Positions 9,186 through 18,302 of a stretch of DNA of 64,000 nucleotides are shown here, in pieces; position 1 is the stretch's first letter, and every line of letters starts with the position of its first letter. The notes below the pieces were generated by a model. It was not told the origin of the DNA, did not search any database, and saw only the letters and a list, made by a program, of their open reading frames with translations. The stretch lies in contig NZ_JIAD01000001.1 of NCBI RefSeq assembly GCF_000688015.1, forward strand, positions 434,001 through 498,000, read 5' to 3'. Both the position numbers and the translations under genes were made by a program. This DNA is from Eubacterium sp. AB3007 (GTDB lineage Bacteria; Bacillota; Clostridia; Peptostreptococcales; Anaerovoracaceae).

Positions 9186-10389
9186 AAAACTGAAAATTGC
9201 AATCCTCTATGGCGCGGATGCAGTATATTTTGGAGGTGAAGCCTTCAGCCTCCGCGCTGGGGCAGGCAATCTGACCATTGAGGAGATGCGGGAGGGGATC
9301 GACTTCGCTCACGAGAAGGGACGTCGTTGCTATCTCACCCTGAACATCTACGCCCACAACGAGGATATCGCTCCGCTGAAGGCATATCTGGAGGAGATCC
9401 GTTCCCTGAAGATCGATGCTTTTCTGGTATCTGATCCCGGAGTTATGTCCCTTCTGAAGGAGATCATTCCGGAGGCGGAGATCCATTTGTCCACACAGGC
9501 GAACATGACCAACTACGTGACTGCCAGGTTCTGGTACGATCTGGGGGTCAGACGACTTGTGCTGGCCAGGGAACTCTCACTGGAAGAGATCCGGAAGATC
9601 CGAACGGAGATACCGGAGGAGATGGAGTTGGAAAGCTTTGTGCACGGTGCCATGTGCATCTCTTACTCAGGGCGGTGTCTTCTGTCCAATTACATGACAG
9701 GCCGGGACGCTAACCGCGGAGCCTGTGCACATCCATGTCGTTACCGCTACGCGCTTATGGAAGAGCAGCGGCCCGGAGAGTACTTTCCTGTAGAGGAGGA
9801 CGAACGAGGCACTTACATCATGAATTCCAAGGATCTGTGCATGATTCGGCATATTCCGGATCTGGTACAGGCGGGGATCGGCAGCGCCAAGATCGAAGGC
9901 AGGATGAAGAGCATCTACTATGTTGCTACCATCGTCCATGCCTACCGGCAGGCCATCGATGCCTTTTATGCGGATCCGGAAGGCTATGTGTTCCGGGAGG
10001 AATGGATGCAGGAACTGGAGAAGGCAAGTCATCGGGCATTCACTACGGGATTCTACTACGGCAAAGCCGTTGGAGATTCCCAGAACTATGAAACCAGCAA
10101 GTACATCAAGGACTATTCATTTGTAGGGCTCGTGACGGGGTACGACCCTGCTACCGGTCTTGCGGAGGTGGAGCAGCGGAATAAGATGGTCCTGGGAGAG
10201 AAGATCGAGCTGTTCGGTCCGAATATGGACGGGTTCTCGCAGGTATTAACAGAAATGTACGATGCGGAGACTGGCGCGCCTTTGGAGGCAGCGCCGCATC
10301 CCCAGCAGAAACTGAAGATCAGAGTGGAGCAGAAAGTCAGTCCTTTCTGTATGCTCCGCAAGAAGACCGAAAAGGAGTTGAGGAAATAA
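9145..10389 (+). CDS. Peptidase U32-family protein (tRNA hydroxylation TrhP-like)
   Basis: The 414-residue protein opens with MNKIELLAPAGDLEKLK, diagnostic of U32 proteins, and has the Cys cluster typical of the family: C in HGAMCISYSGRC, C in RGACAHPCRYRY. Family members described as collagenases are now tied to prephenate-dependent tRNA U34 hydroxylation (TrhP; RlhA acts on 23S rRNA). Beside the O-methyltransferase it overlaps by 41 bases, this would make a two-enzyme route to methoxyuridine, with the hydroxyl made here. In Bacillus two tandem U32 genes occur (YrrN, YrrO); only one is present here. Confidence 0.85.
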   Translation: MNKIELLAPAGDLEKLKIAILYGADAVYFGGEAFSLRAGAGNLTIEEMREGIDFAHEKGRRCYLTLNIYAHNEDIAPLKAYLEEIRSLKIDAFLVSDPGVMSLLKEIIPEAEIHLSTQANMTNYVTARFWYDLGVRRLVLARELSLEEIRKIRTEIPEEMELESFVHGAMCISYSGRCLLSNYMTGRDANRGACAHPCRYRYALMEEQRPGEYFPVEEDERGTYIMNSKDLCMIRHIPDLVQAGIGSAKIEGRMKSIYYVATIVHAYRQAIDAFYADPEGYVFREEWMQELEKASHRAFTTGFYYGKAVGDSQNYETSKYIKDYSFVGLVTGYDPATGLAEVEQRNKMVLGEKIELFGPNMDGFSQVLTEMYDAETGAPLEAAPHPQQKLKIRVEQKVSPFCMLRKKTEKELRK

Positions 10390-11714
10390 TGTCAGCTGAC
10401 CCTGGCAATCTGCCTATATCGTGGCAGATCACCATTATCGTCATCACCATCATACTCAGCGGTATTGTCGCCCTGAGTAATACGGCCATGGAAAGCGTGG
10501 GAAGAACAAAGGTCCGACAGATGGCCGAGGAAGACCGGGAGGACAAACGCGCCGAGAATCTACGCATCCTCGTGGAGAAGCCTTCGCGCTATCGGTATTG
10601 CAACCGGCTTCTTAACTATCTGTTGGTGTTCACCGGATTGCTGTGTATATTTGATATGCCTTTGCCGGTGAGTCCGTGGATCGTGGTGCTGTTATATGTT
10701 TTTGTGCTTATCTCTATGGCAGAGATGTTTCCGCGGAAACTGGCCAGGCAACATGCGCTTCCTATTGCCAGACGGTTTGCCGGGATACAGCTGTTCCTCG
10801 GCACATTGCTAAGCCCCTTTACGGGCTCTATGATGTTCGTTGCCAATATCTTCCTTAAACTGTTTGGACAGGAGACTAACGTCAGTGAGGAGGAGTATTC
10901 CGAGGACGAGATCATGTCCATACTTGAGGTAGGGCAGCAGAACGGCGCCCTCATGGAAGAAGGAAAGAGAATGATTGGCAGTATCTTCGAGTTTGACGAT
11001 GAGCTGGCTTACGAGATCATGACGCCTCGTACCGATGTGTTCATGATCGATATCGAGGATTCGCCAGAGGAATACATTGACCAGTTGATGGAAATGCGCT
11101 ACACCAGAATGCCTGTGTGTGAGGGAGACAGCGACAACATCATCGGTACCCTTCATATCAAGGATTACCTGATCAAGGCCTGGCAGGATGGGTTTGACAA
11201 GGTGGATATACGTTCCATACTTCGGAAACCATACTTTGTACCGGAGACCAAGAAGATCAACACGCTCTTCATCGAATTGCAGCAGGAGAAGCAGCATATC
11301 GCCATCCTGATCGACGAATACGGTGGATTCAGTGGGATCGTCACTATGGAAGACATTGTCGAAGAGATCGTGGGAGATATCGACGACGAGTATGATGAAG
11401 AGAATGAGGTGATCGAGCGTCTGTCTACCGGAGACTATCTGGTTGACGGTAACGTAGATCTTGACGACCTCAACGAAGAACTTGGAACGGATCTGGAATC
11501 AGACACCAGTGAGACCATTGGTGGGTTCATTATAGATATTCTGGGCGAAATCCCAGGAGATGGGTATGTCAGACAGACCATCGAATACGGAAAATACAGT
11601 TTTACGATCCTGTCCGTGAAGGAAAGACGTATTGAGAAGATCAAGATGCACATAGAGCCGGAGGAGGATGAACAGTCCGGTAACGGTGAAGAACGAGGGA
11701 GAGAAAGTCACTGA
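10389..11714 (+). CDS. CNNM/CorC-type transporter-associated protein (hemolysin family)
   Basis: A 441-residue inner-membrane protein with an N-terminal CNNM (DUF21) domain of several membrane segments (about residues 7-28, 76-115 and 120-155), a tandem CBS pair (from PRTDVFMIDIEDS to GGFSGIVTMEDIVEEIVGDIDDE, about 215-335) and a C-terminal CorC/HlyC domain (IGGFIIDILGEIPGDG). Relatives are implicated in magnesium and cobalt efflux or resistance; the hemolysin label is historical. The start shares one base with the previous stop. The substrate cannot be read from the sequence. Confidence 0.85.
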   Translation: MSADPGNLPISWQITIIVITIILSGIVALSNTAMESVGRTKVRQMAEEDREDKRAENLRILVEKPSRYRYCNRLLNYLLVFTGLLCIFDMPLPVSPWIVVLLYVFVLISMAEMFPRKLARQHALPIARRFAGIQLFLGTLLSPFTGSMMFVANIFLKLFGQETNVSEEEYSEDEIMSILEVGQQNGALMEEGKRMIGSIFEFDDELAYEIMTPRTDVFMIDIEDSPEEYIDQLMEMRYTRMPVCEGDSDNIIGTLHIKDYLIKAWQDGFDKVDIRSILRKPYFVPETKKINTLFIELQQEKQHIAILIDEYGGFSGIVTMEDIVEEIVGDIDDEYDEENEVIERLSTGDYLVDGNVDLDDLNEELGTDLESDTSETIGGFIIDILGEIPGDGYVRQTIEYGKYSFTILSVKERRIEKIKMHIEPEEDEQSGNGEERGRESH

Positions 11715-11716
11715 CT

Positions 11717-12067
11717 ATGAGTGAAAACACGAACGAGAGCATTGATATCAAGGATCTGCTTCGGTTGACCGGAGATACTGTATGCGCCATCGAGGGAGTA
11801 AGCTCTCTGGCGGATACCCTTACTGATACGCTTAAGAATCTTTCCGGCATGTCCGGACAGACCCACGGCATACGGATCTCTGAGGATGATGGAGAATTGT
11901 CGCTTGACATCAATCTGAACGTCTTTTACCATACGGAGATCCCTGATCTGGCCTGGGATATACAGAGTGCAGTCAAGCAGGCCCTGGAGAGCAAGACAGG
12001 TTATAAGGTCGCGAAAGTTGACATCCATGTACAGGGTGTGGAAATGAAGGAAGAAGGAGAAGCATGA
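11717..12067 (+). CDS. Asp23/Gls24 family envelope stress protein
   Basis: A 116-residue Asp23-family protein. Homologues are abundant cytoplasmic proteins that dock on the inner face of the membrane through AmaP and are linked to cell-envelope stress. The domain is recognisable from TGDTVCAIEGVSSLAD and the alternating hydrophobic strands LSLDINLNVFYHTEIPDLAWDIQSAVKQALE, then VAKVDIHVQGV. It lies 2 bases after the CorC-like gene and overlaps nusB by 4 bases, the standard Clostridia arrangement. No amaP is nearby. Confidence 0.88.
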   Translation: MSENTNESIDIKDLLRLTGDTVCAIEGVSSLADTLTDTLKNLSGMSGQTHGIRISEDDGELSLDINLNVFYHTEIPDLAWDIQSAVKQALESKTGYKVAKVDIHVQGVEMKEEGEA

Positions 12068-12465
12068 ACAGAAGAGAAGCCAGAGAAACGATGATGAAAG
12101 TATTCTACCAGCTGGATGTGGCAGGAGATTTTCAGTCGTCCTTCGAAGACAGTGTGCCGATGGAGAAACTTGGCGGGCAGGAATCCTACTGCAGAGCGAT
12201 CTACGAGGCTGTTTGCGAACACAAGGACGAGATCGACCGTATGATCAGTGAGCATAGCATCAAGTGGAAGGTGGAACGCATGGCAAAAACGGATATCGCC
12301 ACACTGCGACTGGCCACCGGAGAGATCCTCTTCATAGAGGACATCCCCGTCCCGGTGTCTATCAACGAAGCAGTTGAAATGGTGAAGAAATACGGCACCG
12401 ATCAGTCCCCGAGATTTGTCAATGCTGTCTTGGGTAGTCTTGTTAAGGTCCATGGACAGAAGTGA
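12064..12465 (+). CDS. nusB: Transcription antitermination factor NusB
   Basis: A 133-residue all-helical protein that binds boxA RNA together with NusE (S10) in rRNA antitermination. It begins MNRREARETMMKVFYQLD and ends with the typical PVSINEAVEMVKKYGTDQSPRFVNAVLG. The length matches the family. It overlaps the Asp23 gene by 4 bases and the next gene by 14, so it is part of one translationally coupled run. Confidence 0.95.
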   Translation: MNRREARETMMKVFYQLDVAGDFQSSFEDSVPMEKLGGQESYCRAIYEAVCEHKDEIDRMISEHSIKWKVERMAKTDIATLRLATGEILFIEDIPVPVSINEAVEMVKKYGTDQSPRFVNAVLGSLVKVHGQK

Positions 12466-13435
12466 TCTGATCGCCCTGGGGTTTGATACGAGTAATTACC
12501 GGACCTCAGTGGCAGCGGTGAGCCTGGACGGCATGGTTATGGCGAACGCACGAAAACTTCTGGATGTGCCGCTGGGGAAACGGGGGCTGCGGCAGTCTGA
12601 GGCGCTCTTTCAACATGTCAACAATCTTCCGGCGCTGGTGCGCCAGGTGATGGATGAGTTGGGCGAACGGCGCCGTGCGGTCTGCTGTGTCAGTGCTTCC
12701 ACAAAGCCACGGCCAGTGGAAGGCTCATACATGCCGGTATTCAACGCAGGCATCACAGCTGCTTCCATGTTGGCAGACACGTTGGATGTACCGATGTATC
12801 GGTTCTCTCACCAGGAAGGGCATATAGCGGCGGTGCGGGCAGGAAGCCCGGCAGAAGAAATGCGCCGTTTTGTCTCCTTCCACCTTTCCGGAGGCACGAC
12901 AGAGGCAGTGTTGGTGGACGAAAGCGGACCGCGGCCCACTTATTCTATCATAGGAGGAACGCGTGACATCTCCTATGGACAACTTCTGGACAGGGTTGCC
13001 GTGGCGATGGGAATGGCGTTTCCCGGAGGTGAGGAGATGGATCAGATCGCGCTGTCTACTCCGACCAGCGATGTGCAGCTGCCAAGGATCAAGGTGACCG
13101 AAGGGTATTTTCACCTATCCGGACTGGAAAGCCACTGCCAGAGGGTCATCGCTGCAGGGGAGGATTCCAGAGAGGGACTGATCCTGGCTTTGTTTCAGGA
13201 GATCGCCGCCTCCATGAAAACCATGATGATACAACTGAAACAGAAGCAACCCATAGAAGGATTCCTGTTTGCGGGGGGCGTTGCCTCCAGTCGGTTCATC
13301 CGGGAGCAGCTTTCGGATTGGCCGGATATCGTATTTGGAAATCCTCAGTTATCAGGAGATAACGCCGTCGGGATCGCGTATCTGGGAGGGAGAGCGTATG
13401 GCAGTCAGACCCATCAGTGTCTCACAACTGAATGA
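12452..13435 (+). CDS. TsaD/Kae1-like paralogue (peptidase M22-like)
   Basis: This 327-residue protein has the ASKHA fold signature of TsaD, the t6A tRNA-modification enzyme: a phosphate loop LGFDTSNYRTSVAAVS (residues 9-24), the metal-binding pattern HQEGH at 120-124, a second loop FHLSGGTTEAVLV, then FAGGVASSRFIREQL and the closing GDNAVGIAYLGG, whose Asp matches a metal ligand of TsaD. It diverges strongly from canonical TsaD, which normally sits elsewhere, so it is probably a paralogue with a separate role. The start at 12452 is the first ATG that begins just before the first strand; an upstream frame from 12416 would overlap nusB more. It overlaps xseA by 38 bases. Confidence 0.75.
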   Translation: MDRSDLIALGFDTSNYRTSVAAVSLDGMVMANARKLLDVPLGKRGLRQSEALFQHVNNLPALVRQVMDELGERRRAVCCVSASTKPRPVEGSYMPVFNAGITAASMLADTLDVPMYRFSHQEGHIAAVRAGSPAEEMRRFVSFHLSGGTTEAVLVDESGPRPTYSIIGGTRDISYGQLLDRVAVAMGMAFPGGEEMDQIALSTPTSDVQLPRIKVTEGYFHLSGLESHCQRVIAAGEDSREGLILALFQEIAASMKTMMIQLKQKQPIEGFLFAGGVASSRFIREQLSDWPDIVFGNPQLSGDNAVGIAYLGGRAYGSQTHQCLTTE

Positions 13436-14543
13436 CTATCTGGCCAGAGTGATCGGCACAGATCCGCTATTGAGCAACATCACCGTGCGGGGAGAAGCTT
13501 CCGGTGTTAAGTACCACAGCAGCGGGCATATCTATTTTTCGCTGGTGGACCGGGATAGCCAGGTAAGATGTTTTCTCAGTAGAAATAACCTTCGGGTGAT
13601 GGATTTCCGCCTTCAAGACGGTATGGCACTGGTCATTGGAGGAAGCATCAGCGTCTATAAACAAGGCGGAAGTTACTCCCTGTTCGTGCGGAGCATAGAA
13701 CTGGAAGGGGAGGGCGCAATGGCCCTGGCCTTCGAGAAGATGAAGAAAAAGCTGGCGGCGGAGGGGCTGTTCGACCAGGCACATAAGAAACCGCTTCCTA
13801 CATTCCCCAGGCGAGTCGGAGTGGTTACCGCAGAAACAGGAGCTGCGATCCGGGACATCCTGAAGAATATTACCAGAAAGAACGACTTTGTAGATGTGTA
13901 CTTATACCCTTCCATGGTGCAGGGGGAAGGGGCTGCCGAGACAATTGCGGAGGCTATTCGTCTGGCCAATGCACAGAGAGAACCTGTGGATGTTCTGATC
14001 GTCGGCCGCGGCGGCGGCAGTGCGGAGGATCTCAGCGCATTCAACGAGGAGTGTGTGGCCAGAGCGATCTTCGATTCCAGGATTCCTGTGATCTCCGCTG
14101 TAGGCCACGAGATCGACTTCAGTATCGCCGATCTGGTAGCTGATGTACGGGCAGAGACTCCCACCGCCGGTGCGCAGATGGCTGTGCCGGATACAGAGGA
14201 ACTGAGAGGAACCATCGAGGAGTTGAAGGAGACTCTTCTGCAAAATCTGGAGAACACCATGCTGTACCAGCGGCTGAAGATAGAGAATCTGAAGGGTTCT
14301 TTGGAGGAAAGAGCACAGCACAGGATCGGAGAAGCCAGGACACAGATCGAGACACTTCGTCTCTTGCTGGAGGAGAACGCACCTCAGAAGATCCTACAGA
14401 ACGGATACGCGATCGTGGAGGATCCCTCCGGAAATGTGGTGGTGGACGCCGCGGATGTCGCAGCTAATGTCCCTTATAAGGTGATCTTTGCCTCTGGGCA
14501 TGCATACATGGAGAGAACGGAGAGAGGTGATTCTGATGAATGA
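13398..14543 (+). CDS. xseA: Exodeoxyribonuclease VII large subunit
   Basis: The 381-residue catalytic subunit of exonuclease VII, which degrades single-stranded DNA from both ends. The N-terminal OB-fold is seen in ITVRGEASGVKYHSSGHIYFSL; the catalytic region follows with RVGVVTAETGAAIRDI and DVLIVGRGGGSAEDLSAFN, then PVISAVGHEIDFSIADLVADVRAETPTAGA, all diagnostic. It is somewhat short because the C-terminal coiled-coil is reduced. The chosen ATG at 13398 begins MAVRPISVSQLNDYL, matching family N termini. The stop overlaps xseB by 8 bases. Confidence 0.95.
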   Translation: MAVRPISVSQLNDYLARVIGTDPLLSNITVRGEASGVKYHSSGHIYFSLVDRDSQVRCFLSRNNLRVMDFRLQDGMALVIGGSISVYKQGGSYSLFVRSIELEGEGAMALAFEKMKKKLAAEGLFDQAHKKPLPTFPRRVGVVTAETGAAIRDILKNITRKNDFVDVYLYPSMVQGEGAAETIAEAIRLANAQREPVDVLIVGRGGGSAEDLSAFNEECVARAIFDSRIPVISAVGHEIDFSIADLVADVRAETPTAGAQMAVPDTEELRGTIEELKETLLQNLENTMLYQRLKIENLKGSLEERAQHRIGEARTQIETLRLLLEENAPQKILQNGYAIVEDPSGNVVVDAADVAANVPYKVIFASGHAYMERTERGDSDE

Positions 14544-14736
14544 AGAGAAAATGAATTTCGAGCAGGCGCTTGCCGAACTGCAGAAGAGCGCGGAGGAAAT
14601 CAAGTCTCCCAAGTTGAATCTGGAGGATTCTATCCGGTGCTATGAGGAGGGACTGAAGTACTACAGGATCTGCAGTGACATTCTTTCTAAGACAGAACAG
14701 AAGATCGAAACCGTCAGAGAAAGACAGGGGGAGTGA
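14536..14736 (+). CDS. xseB: Exodeoxyribonuclease VII small subunit
   Basis: A 66-residue helical protein with the conserved MNFEQALAELQKSAEEI...LNLEDSIRCYEEGLKYY pattern of XseB, which binds the XseA coiled-coil. An AGAGGTGA site just before the ATG at 14536 decides the start over an upstream frame at 14488 lying inside xseA. It is followed 5 bases later by ispA, the usual xseA-xseB-ispA-dxs order. Confidence 0.95.
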   Translation: MNEEKMNFEQALAELQKSAEEIKSPKLNLEDSIRCYEEGLKYYRICSDILSKTEQKIETVRERQGE

Positions 14737-14741
14737 TTGTA

Positions 14742-15635
14742 ATGAGAGAGAATTACAACGAATACAAGGCCATCGTCGACGAACATATCCTGGACTATAT
14801 GCCGAACATTGACACACTCAGCCGTTCTCTCTATGACTCTATGAGATACAGTTTGATGGCAGGCGGAAAGAGACTGCGCCCGGTGCTCATGATGGCGACC
14901 TGCGAGTTTTGCGGCCTGGACAGCTACGAGGCGCTTCCATATGCCTGTGCCATGGAGTACATCCACACCTATTCTCTCATCCATGATGATCTTCCCTGTA
15001 TGGATGACGATGACATGCGGCGCGGACAGCCCTCCAACCACATCGTGTATGGGGAGGATATCGCAACATTAGCGGGGGACGGCCTTCTGAATACCGCCTT
15101 CGAGGTGATGAACAAGGATCTGTTCATGTTCTTTGACAACGACGAGAAGCTCAAGCGTCGGATCAACGCATGCTATGCAATCACAAAAGCTGCCGGTGTG
15201 ACCGGGATGGTAGCCGGGCAGGTGGCTGACACAGAATCTGAGAGCAAGGAAGGCTCCAACGAAATGCTGGAGTTCATTCACCTGAACAAGACCGCTGCTC
15301 TCATCAAGGCGGCCATCGATGCAGGTCTCTATCTGGGAGGTGCAGATGAGGAGACCACTGCAGATTTTCGAGCCTATGCAGAGAATCTTGGTCTGGCTTT
15401 CCAGATTGCCGATGATCTCCTGGATGTGCGAGGAAATGCCGAGGAGATGGGCAAGGCTACCGGGGAGGATGAGAAGAACAACAAGCTAACATATGTTTCC
15501 CTTAATGGGCTTGCGGCTGCGGAAGAGAAACTGCACCAGCTTACCAGCAATGCGGTATCTGCCATTGAGGAGTACTATGACAATGCGGAATTCTTCCGGG
15601 ATCTCGTATTGAAACTGGAGACAAGAACGAAATGA
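14742..15635 (+). CDS. ispA: Polyprenyl (farnesyl/geranyl) diphosphate synthase
   Basis: The 297-residue enzyme adds isopentenyl diphosphate to allylic diphosphates to give farnesyl-length products, precursors of undecaprenyl lipids and quinone-like side chains. Both Asp-rich motifs are present: DDLPCMDDDDMRRG (DDxxxxD type, short-chain bacterial form) and the second DDLLD near residue 225, with GGKRLRPVL for substrate binding. AGGGGGAG sits 9 bases before the ATG at 14742, favouring it over a GTG at 14733. It ends in a 4-base ATGA overlap with dxs. Confidence 0.93.
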   Translation: MRENYNEYKAIVDEHILDYMPNIDTLSRSLYDSMRYSLMAGGKRLRPVLMMATCEFCGLDSYEALPYACAMEYIHTYSLIHDDLPCMDDDDMRRGQPSNHIVYGEDIATLAGDGLLNTAFEVMNKDLFMFFDNDEKLKRRINACYAITKAAGVTGMVAGQVADTESESKEGSNEMLEFIHLNKTAALIKAAIDAGLYLGGADEETTADFRAYAENLGLAFQIADDLLDVRGNAEEMGKATGEDEKNNKLTYVSLNGLAAAEEKLHQLTSNAVSAIEEYYDNAEFFRDLVLKLETRTK

Positions 15636-17494
15636 CTGATGATAAGAAATACGACTTAACCGGGTATCATTTTCCGGAAGACCTTAAGACGATGGATGAC
15701 AAGCAGCTTACGCTCCTGTCTTATGCCATCCGCGATTTTCTGGTGGAGAAGGTCTCTGCCACAGGAGGGCATCTGGCTTCCAATCTGGGGATCGTGGAGA
15801 TCGCTATCGGCCTCCACAAGGTCTTTGACAGTCCCAGGGATCGAATCATATGGGATGTGGGACACCAATCCTATGTCCACAAGATCCTGACAGGACGAGC
15901 AGGCGGGTTTGACCATCTTCGGCAGTTTCACGGTATGAGCGGATTCCCCAAGGCCTGTGAGAGTCCCCATGATGCTTATGATACCGGCCATTCCAGCACC
16001 TCTCTTTCAGCCGCATTGGGCATGGCGACTGCCAGAGACCTGAAAGGCGAGGATCACGAGGTCATCGCTGTGATCGGCGACGGGTCTCTTACGGGAGGCA
16101 TGGCCTACGAAGCGCTGAACAACATCGGCACTTCTGGGCGAAAGATCATCATGATCCTCAATGATAACGGCATGTCCATCTCTAAGAATATCGGAGGTAT
16201 GTCAGAGCATCTGAGCAATCTAAGGACTTCTTCCAAATACCTGGAAGCCAAACGATCCATCAAGAACGGTCTGAATCGTATTCCCAGGCTTGGTCCCAGT
16301 ATCTCTGACGGTTTGTCCGGTGCCAAAGGAAAACTGAAATATGCCCTCATGGGAGGCGGGGTGGTGTTCGAGGAAATCGGCATCACTTACCTGGGACCGG
16401 TAGATGGGCACAACATCTCCGAGGTGATCAACGTGTTGGAACACAGTCGGAACGTAGATGGCCCGGTGCTCATCCATATGATCACCAAGAAAGGCAAGGG
16501 GTATCTGAACGCAGAAAGGAACCCGGATCGTTTCCATGGCATCGGTCCCTTTGATATCGATACCGGAGAGCCACTGAAGAAGGGCGGAACTTCCTGGTCC
16601 AAGGTCATGGGACGCACCGTGACAGAGATCGCCAGAGACCGTAAGGACATCGTCGCCATTTCTGCAGCGATGGAAAGTGCCACAGGGTTGGGAGCGTTCG
16701 ACGAGGCGTTTCCGGAACGATTCTTTGACGTGGGGATCGCGGAGGCACATGCAGTGACGTTTGCTGCGGGTCTGGCCAAGGGAGGTATGCATCCTATCTG
16801 TGCCATATACTCCTCCTTTCTGCAACGCGCTTATGACCAGATTCTGGAGGATGTATGTCTTCAGAATCTGCCTTGTGTGCTTGCTGTTGATCGTGCAGGC
16901 ATCGTTGGTGCGGATGGGGAGACACATCACGGGCTTTTTGATATCAGCTATCTCTCTTCCATGCCAAATATGCGGGTGCTTGCCCCCTCCGGCGGGGATG
17001 AGCTTGCGGCGATGCTGCGGTACGCGTTCACGCTGGACGGTCCCTGCGCCATCCGCTATCCGAGAGGTGACTGCCGCTGTCAGGAGGGACACAAAGCCCT
17101 GTTCGACGGAAGCTCCCGCAGGTTAGAGGAAGCAGGAGAAGTGGATGTGTTTGCGGTCGGAAACATGCTGGAGACGGGGCGGAAAGTGACCAATCTCCTA
17201 AAGGAAAAGGGAATCACCTGTGGGCTCGTGGATGTACGGACGGTGAAACCGCTGGATCTGAGTGTGTTGGAACCAACCTGTCATACCATCGTCACGCTTG
17301 AGGATGGCGTTCTCTGCGGAGGATTTGGCAGCGCACTTGGCGCTGCTGTTCCGGAAGGGATACGGGTTCTCTCATTTGGATGGCCAGATCGGTTCATCGA
17401 ACATGGATCGGTAGGGGAATTGTTTGCTCAGTACGGGTTGGACAGCGTGTCGATTACAGAAAGGATATGTGAGGAAATTGAAGGAAAGGCTTGA
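15632..17494 (+). CDS. dxs: 1-deoxy-D-xylulose-5-phosphate synthase
   Basis: A 620-residue thiamine-diphosphate enzyme that joins pyruvate and glyceraldehyde 3-phosphate to make DXP, the first step of the non-mevalonate isoprenoid pathway. The thiamine motif GDGSLTGGMAYEALNN, the catalytic-domain HSSTSLSAALGMA and the transketolase-like DRAGIVGADGETHHGLFD are clear, as is the C-terminal IVTLEDGVLCGGFGSAL. It follows ispA with a 4-base overlap and is overlapped by tlyA by 26 bases, so isoprenoid synthesis is clustered with DNA and RNA maintenance genes here. Confidence 0.97.
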   Translation: MTDDKKYDLTGYHFPEDLKTMDDKQLTLLSYAIRDFLVEKVSATGGHLASNLGIVEIAIGLHKVFDSPRDRIIWDVGHQSYVHKILTGRAGGFDHLRQFHGMSGFPKACESPHDAYDTGHSSTSLSAALGMATARDLKGEDHEVIAVIGDGSLTGGMAYEALNNIGTSGRKIIMILNDNGMSISKNIGGMSEHLSNLRTSSKYLEAKRSIKNGLNRIPRLGPSISDGLSGAKGKLKYALMGGGVVFEEIGITYLGPVDGHNISEVINVLEHSRNVDGPVLIHMITKKGKGYLNAERNPDRFHGIGPFDIDTGEPLKKGGTSWSKVMGRTVTEIARDRKDIVAISAAMESATGLGAFDEAFPERFFDVGIAEAHAVTFAAGLAKGGMHPICAIYSSFLQRAYDQILEDVCLQNLPCVLAVDRAGIVGADGETHHGLFDISYLSSMPNMRVLAPSGGDELAAMLRYAFTLDGPCAIRYPRGDCRCQEGHKALFDGSSRRLEEAGEVDVFAVGNMLETGRKVTNLLKEKGITCGLVDVRTVKPLDLSVLEPTCHTIVTLEDGVLCGGFGSALGAAVPEGIRVLSFGWPDRFIEHGSVGELFAQYGLDSVSITERICEEIEGKA

Positions 17495-18275
17495 CGTGCT
17501 TCTGGTTCAGAAGGGCTTTTTTCCCTCTCGTGAAAAAGCCAAAACATCCATTATGGCCGGCCTGGTCTATGTGGATGGACAGATCAGCGACAAGGCCGGC
17601 ACCAAGATCGATGTGGATGCAGAGATCACCGTAAAAGGAGACCAGTGTCCCTACGTCAGCCGTGGCGGCCTGAAACTGGAAAAATCCATGACCTCCTTTT
17701 CGCTTGATCTTCATGATCGAGTATGCATGGACATCGGCGCATCCACAGGCGGTTTTACCGACTGTATGCTGCAGAACGGTGCTCGCAAGGTCTATGCCAT
17801 CGATGTAGGCTATGGGCAGCTGGCCTGGAAGCTCAGGACGGATCCCCGGGTGGTCAATATCGAAAAATGCAACGTACGGTATCTGGATACGACACAGATC
17901 CAGGAACCCATCAACTTCATCAGCATCGATGTATCGTTCATTTCGCTGCGCCTGATCTTCCCAGTGGCCGCACAGGTCCTGGCAGAGGACGGAGAAATCG
18001 TCTGCCTTGTTAAGCCTCAGTTCGAGGCTGGCAGAGATCAGGTGGGGAAGAACGGTATCGTGCGGGATCCTGCTGTTCATGAGGAAGTGATCCGCAGGGT
18101 CTGCGGGTACGCAGAGGAGAACGGGTTTGGGATCTACGGCCTGACCTACTCACCCGTCACAGGTGCAAAAGGAAACATTGAGTACTTATTACATATTGGC
18201 AAAAAGAAAGATTTGCGTTATAATTTAGATGAAGCACATAACGTGGTTCAACACTCGCATAGCGAGCTTAAGTAA
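17469..18275 (+). CDS. tlyA: TlyA-family rRNA (cytidine-2'-O)-methyltransferase
   Basis: A 268-residue protein with an N-terminal S4 RNA-binding domain (ERLDVLLVQKGFFPSREKAK) and an FtsJ-like methyltransferase domain with DIGASTGGFTDCMLQNGARK as SAM motif I and the later IVCLVKPQFEAG. TlyA of mycobacteria 2'-O-methylates 16S and 23S rRNA and its loss gives capreomycin resistance; the Clostridia members are less studied. A GTG start at 17469 with AAGG 5 bases upstream is preferred; a TTG three codons on is possible. The 3' end holds a promoter for the next gene. Confidence 0.9.
   Translation: MRKLKERLDVLLVQKGFFPSREKAKTSIMAGLVYVDGQISDKAGTKIDVDAEITVKGDQCPYVSRGGLKLEKSMTSFSLDLHDRVCMDIGASTGGFTDCMLQNGARKVYAIDVGYGQLAWKLRTDPRVVNIEKCNVRYLDTTQIQEPINFISIDVSFISLRLIFPVAAQVLAEDGEIVCLVKPQFEAGRDQVGKNGIVRDPAVHEEVIRRVCGYAEENGFGIYGLTYSPVTGAKGNIEYLLHIGKKKDLRYNLDEAHNVVQHSHSELK
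18196..18224 (+). promoter_or_regulatory. Promoter of the 18303 aminotransferase, inside tlyA
   Basis: TTGGCA (18196-18201) and a perfect TATAAT (18219-18224) are spaced by 17 bp. They lie in the last 80 bases of tlyA, about 80 bases upstream of the aminotransferase ATG, and would uncouple it from the dxs-tlyA run. Confidence 0.75.
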
Positions 18276-18302
18276 TGTTTAATGTAAAGGAGAAAGAGAG
18301 CA

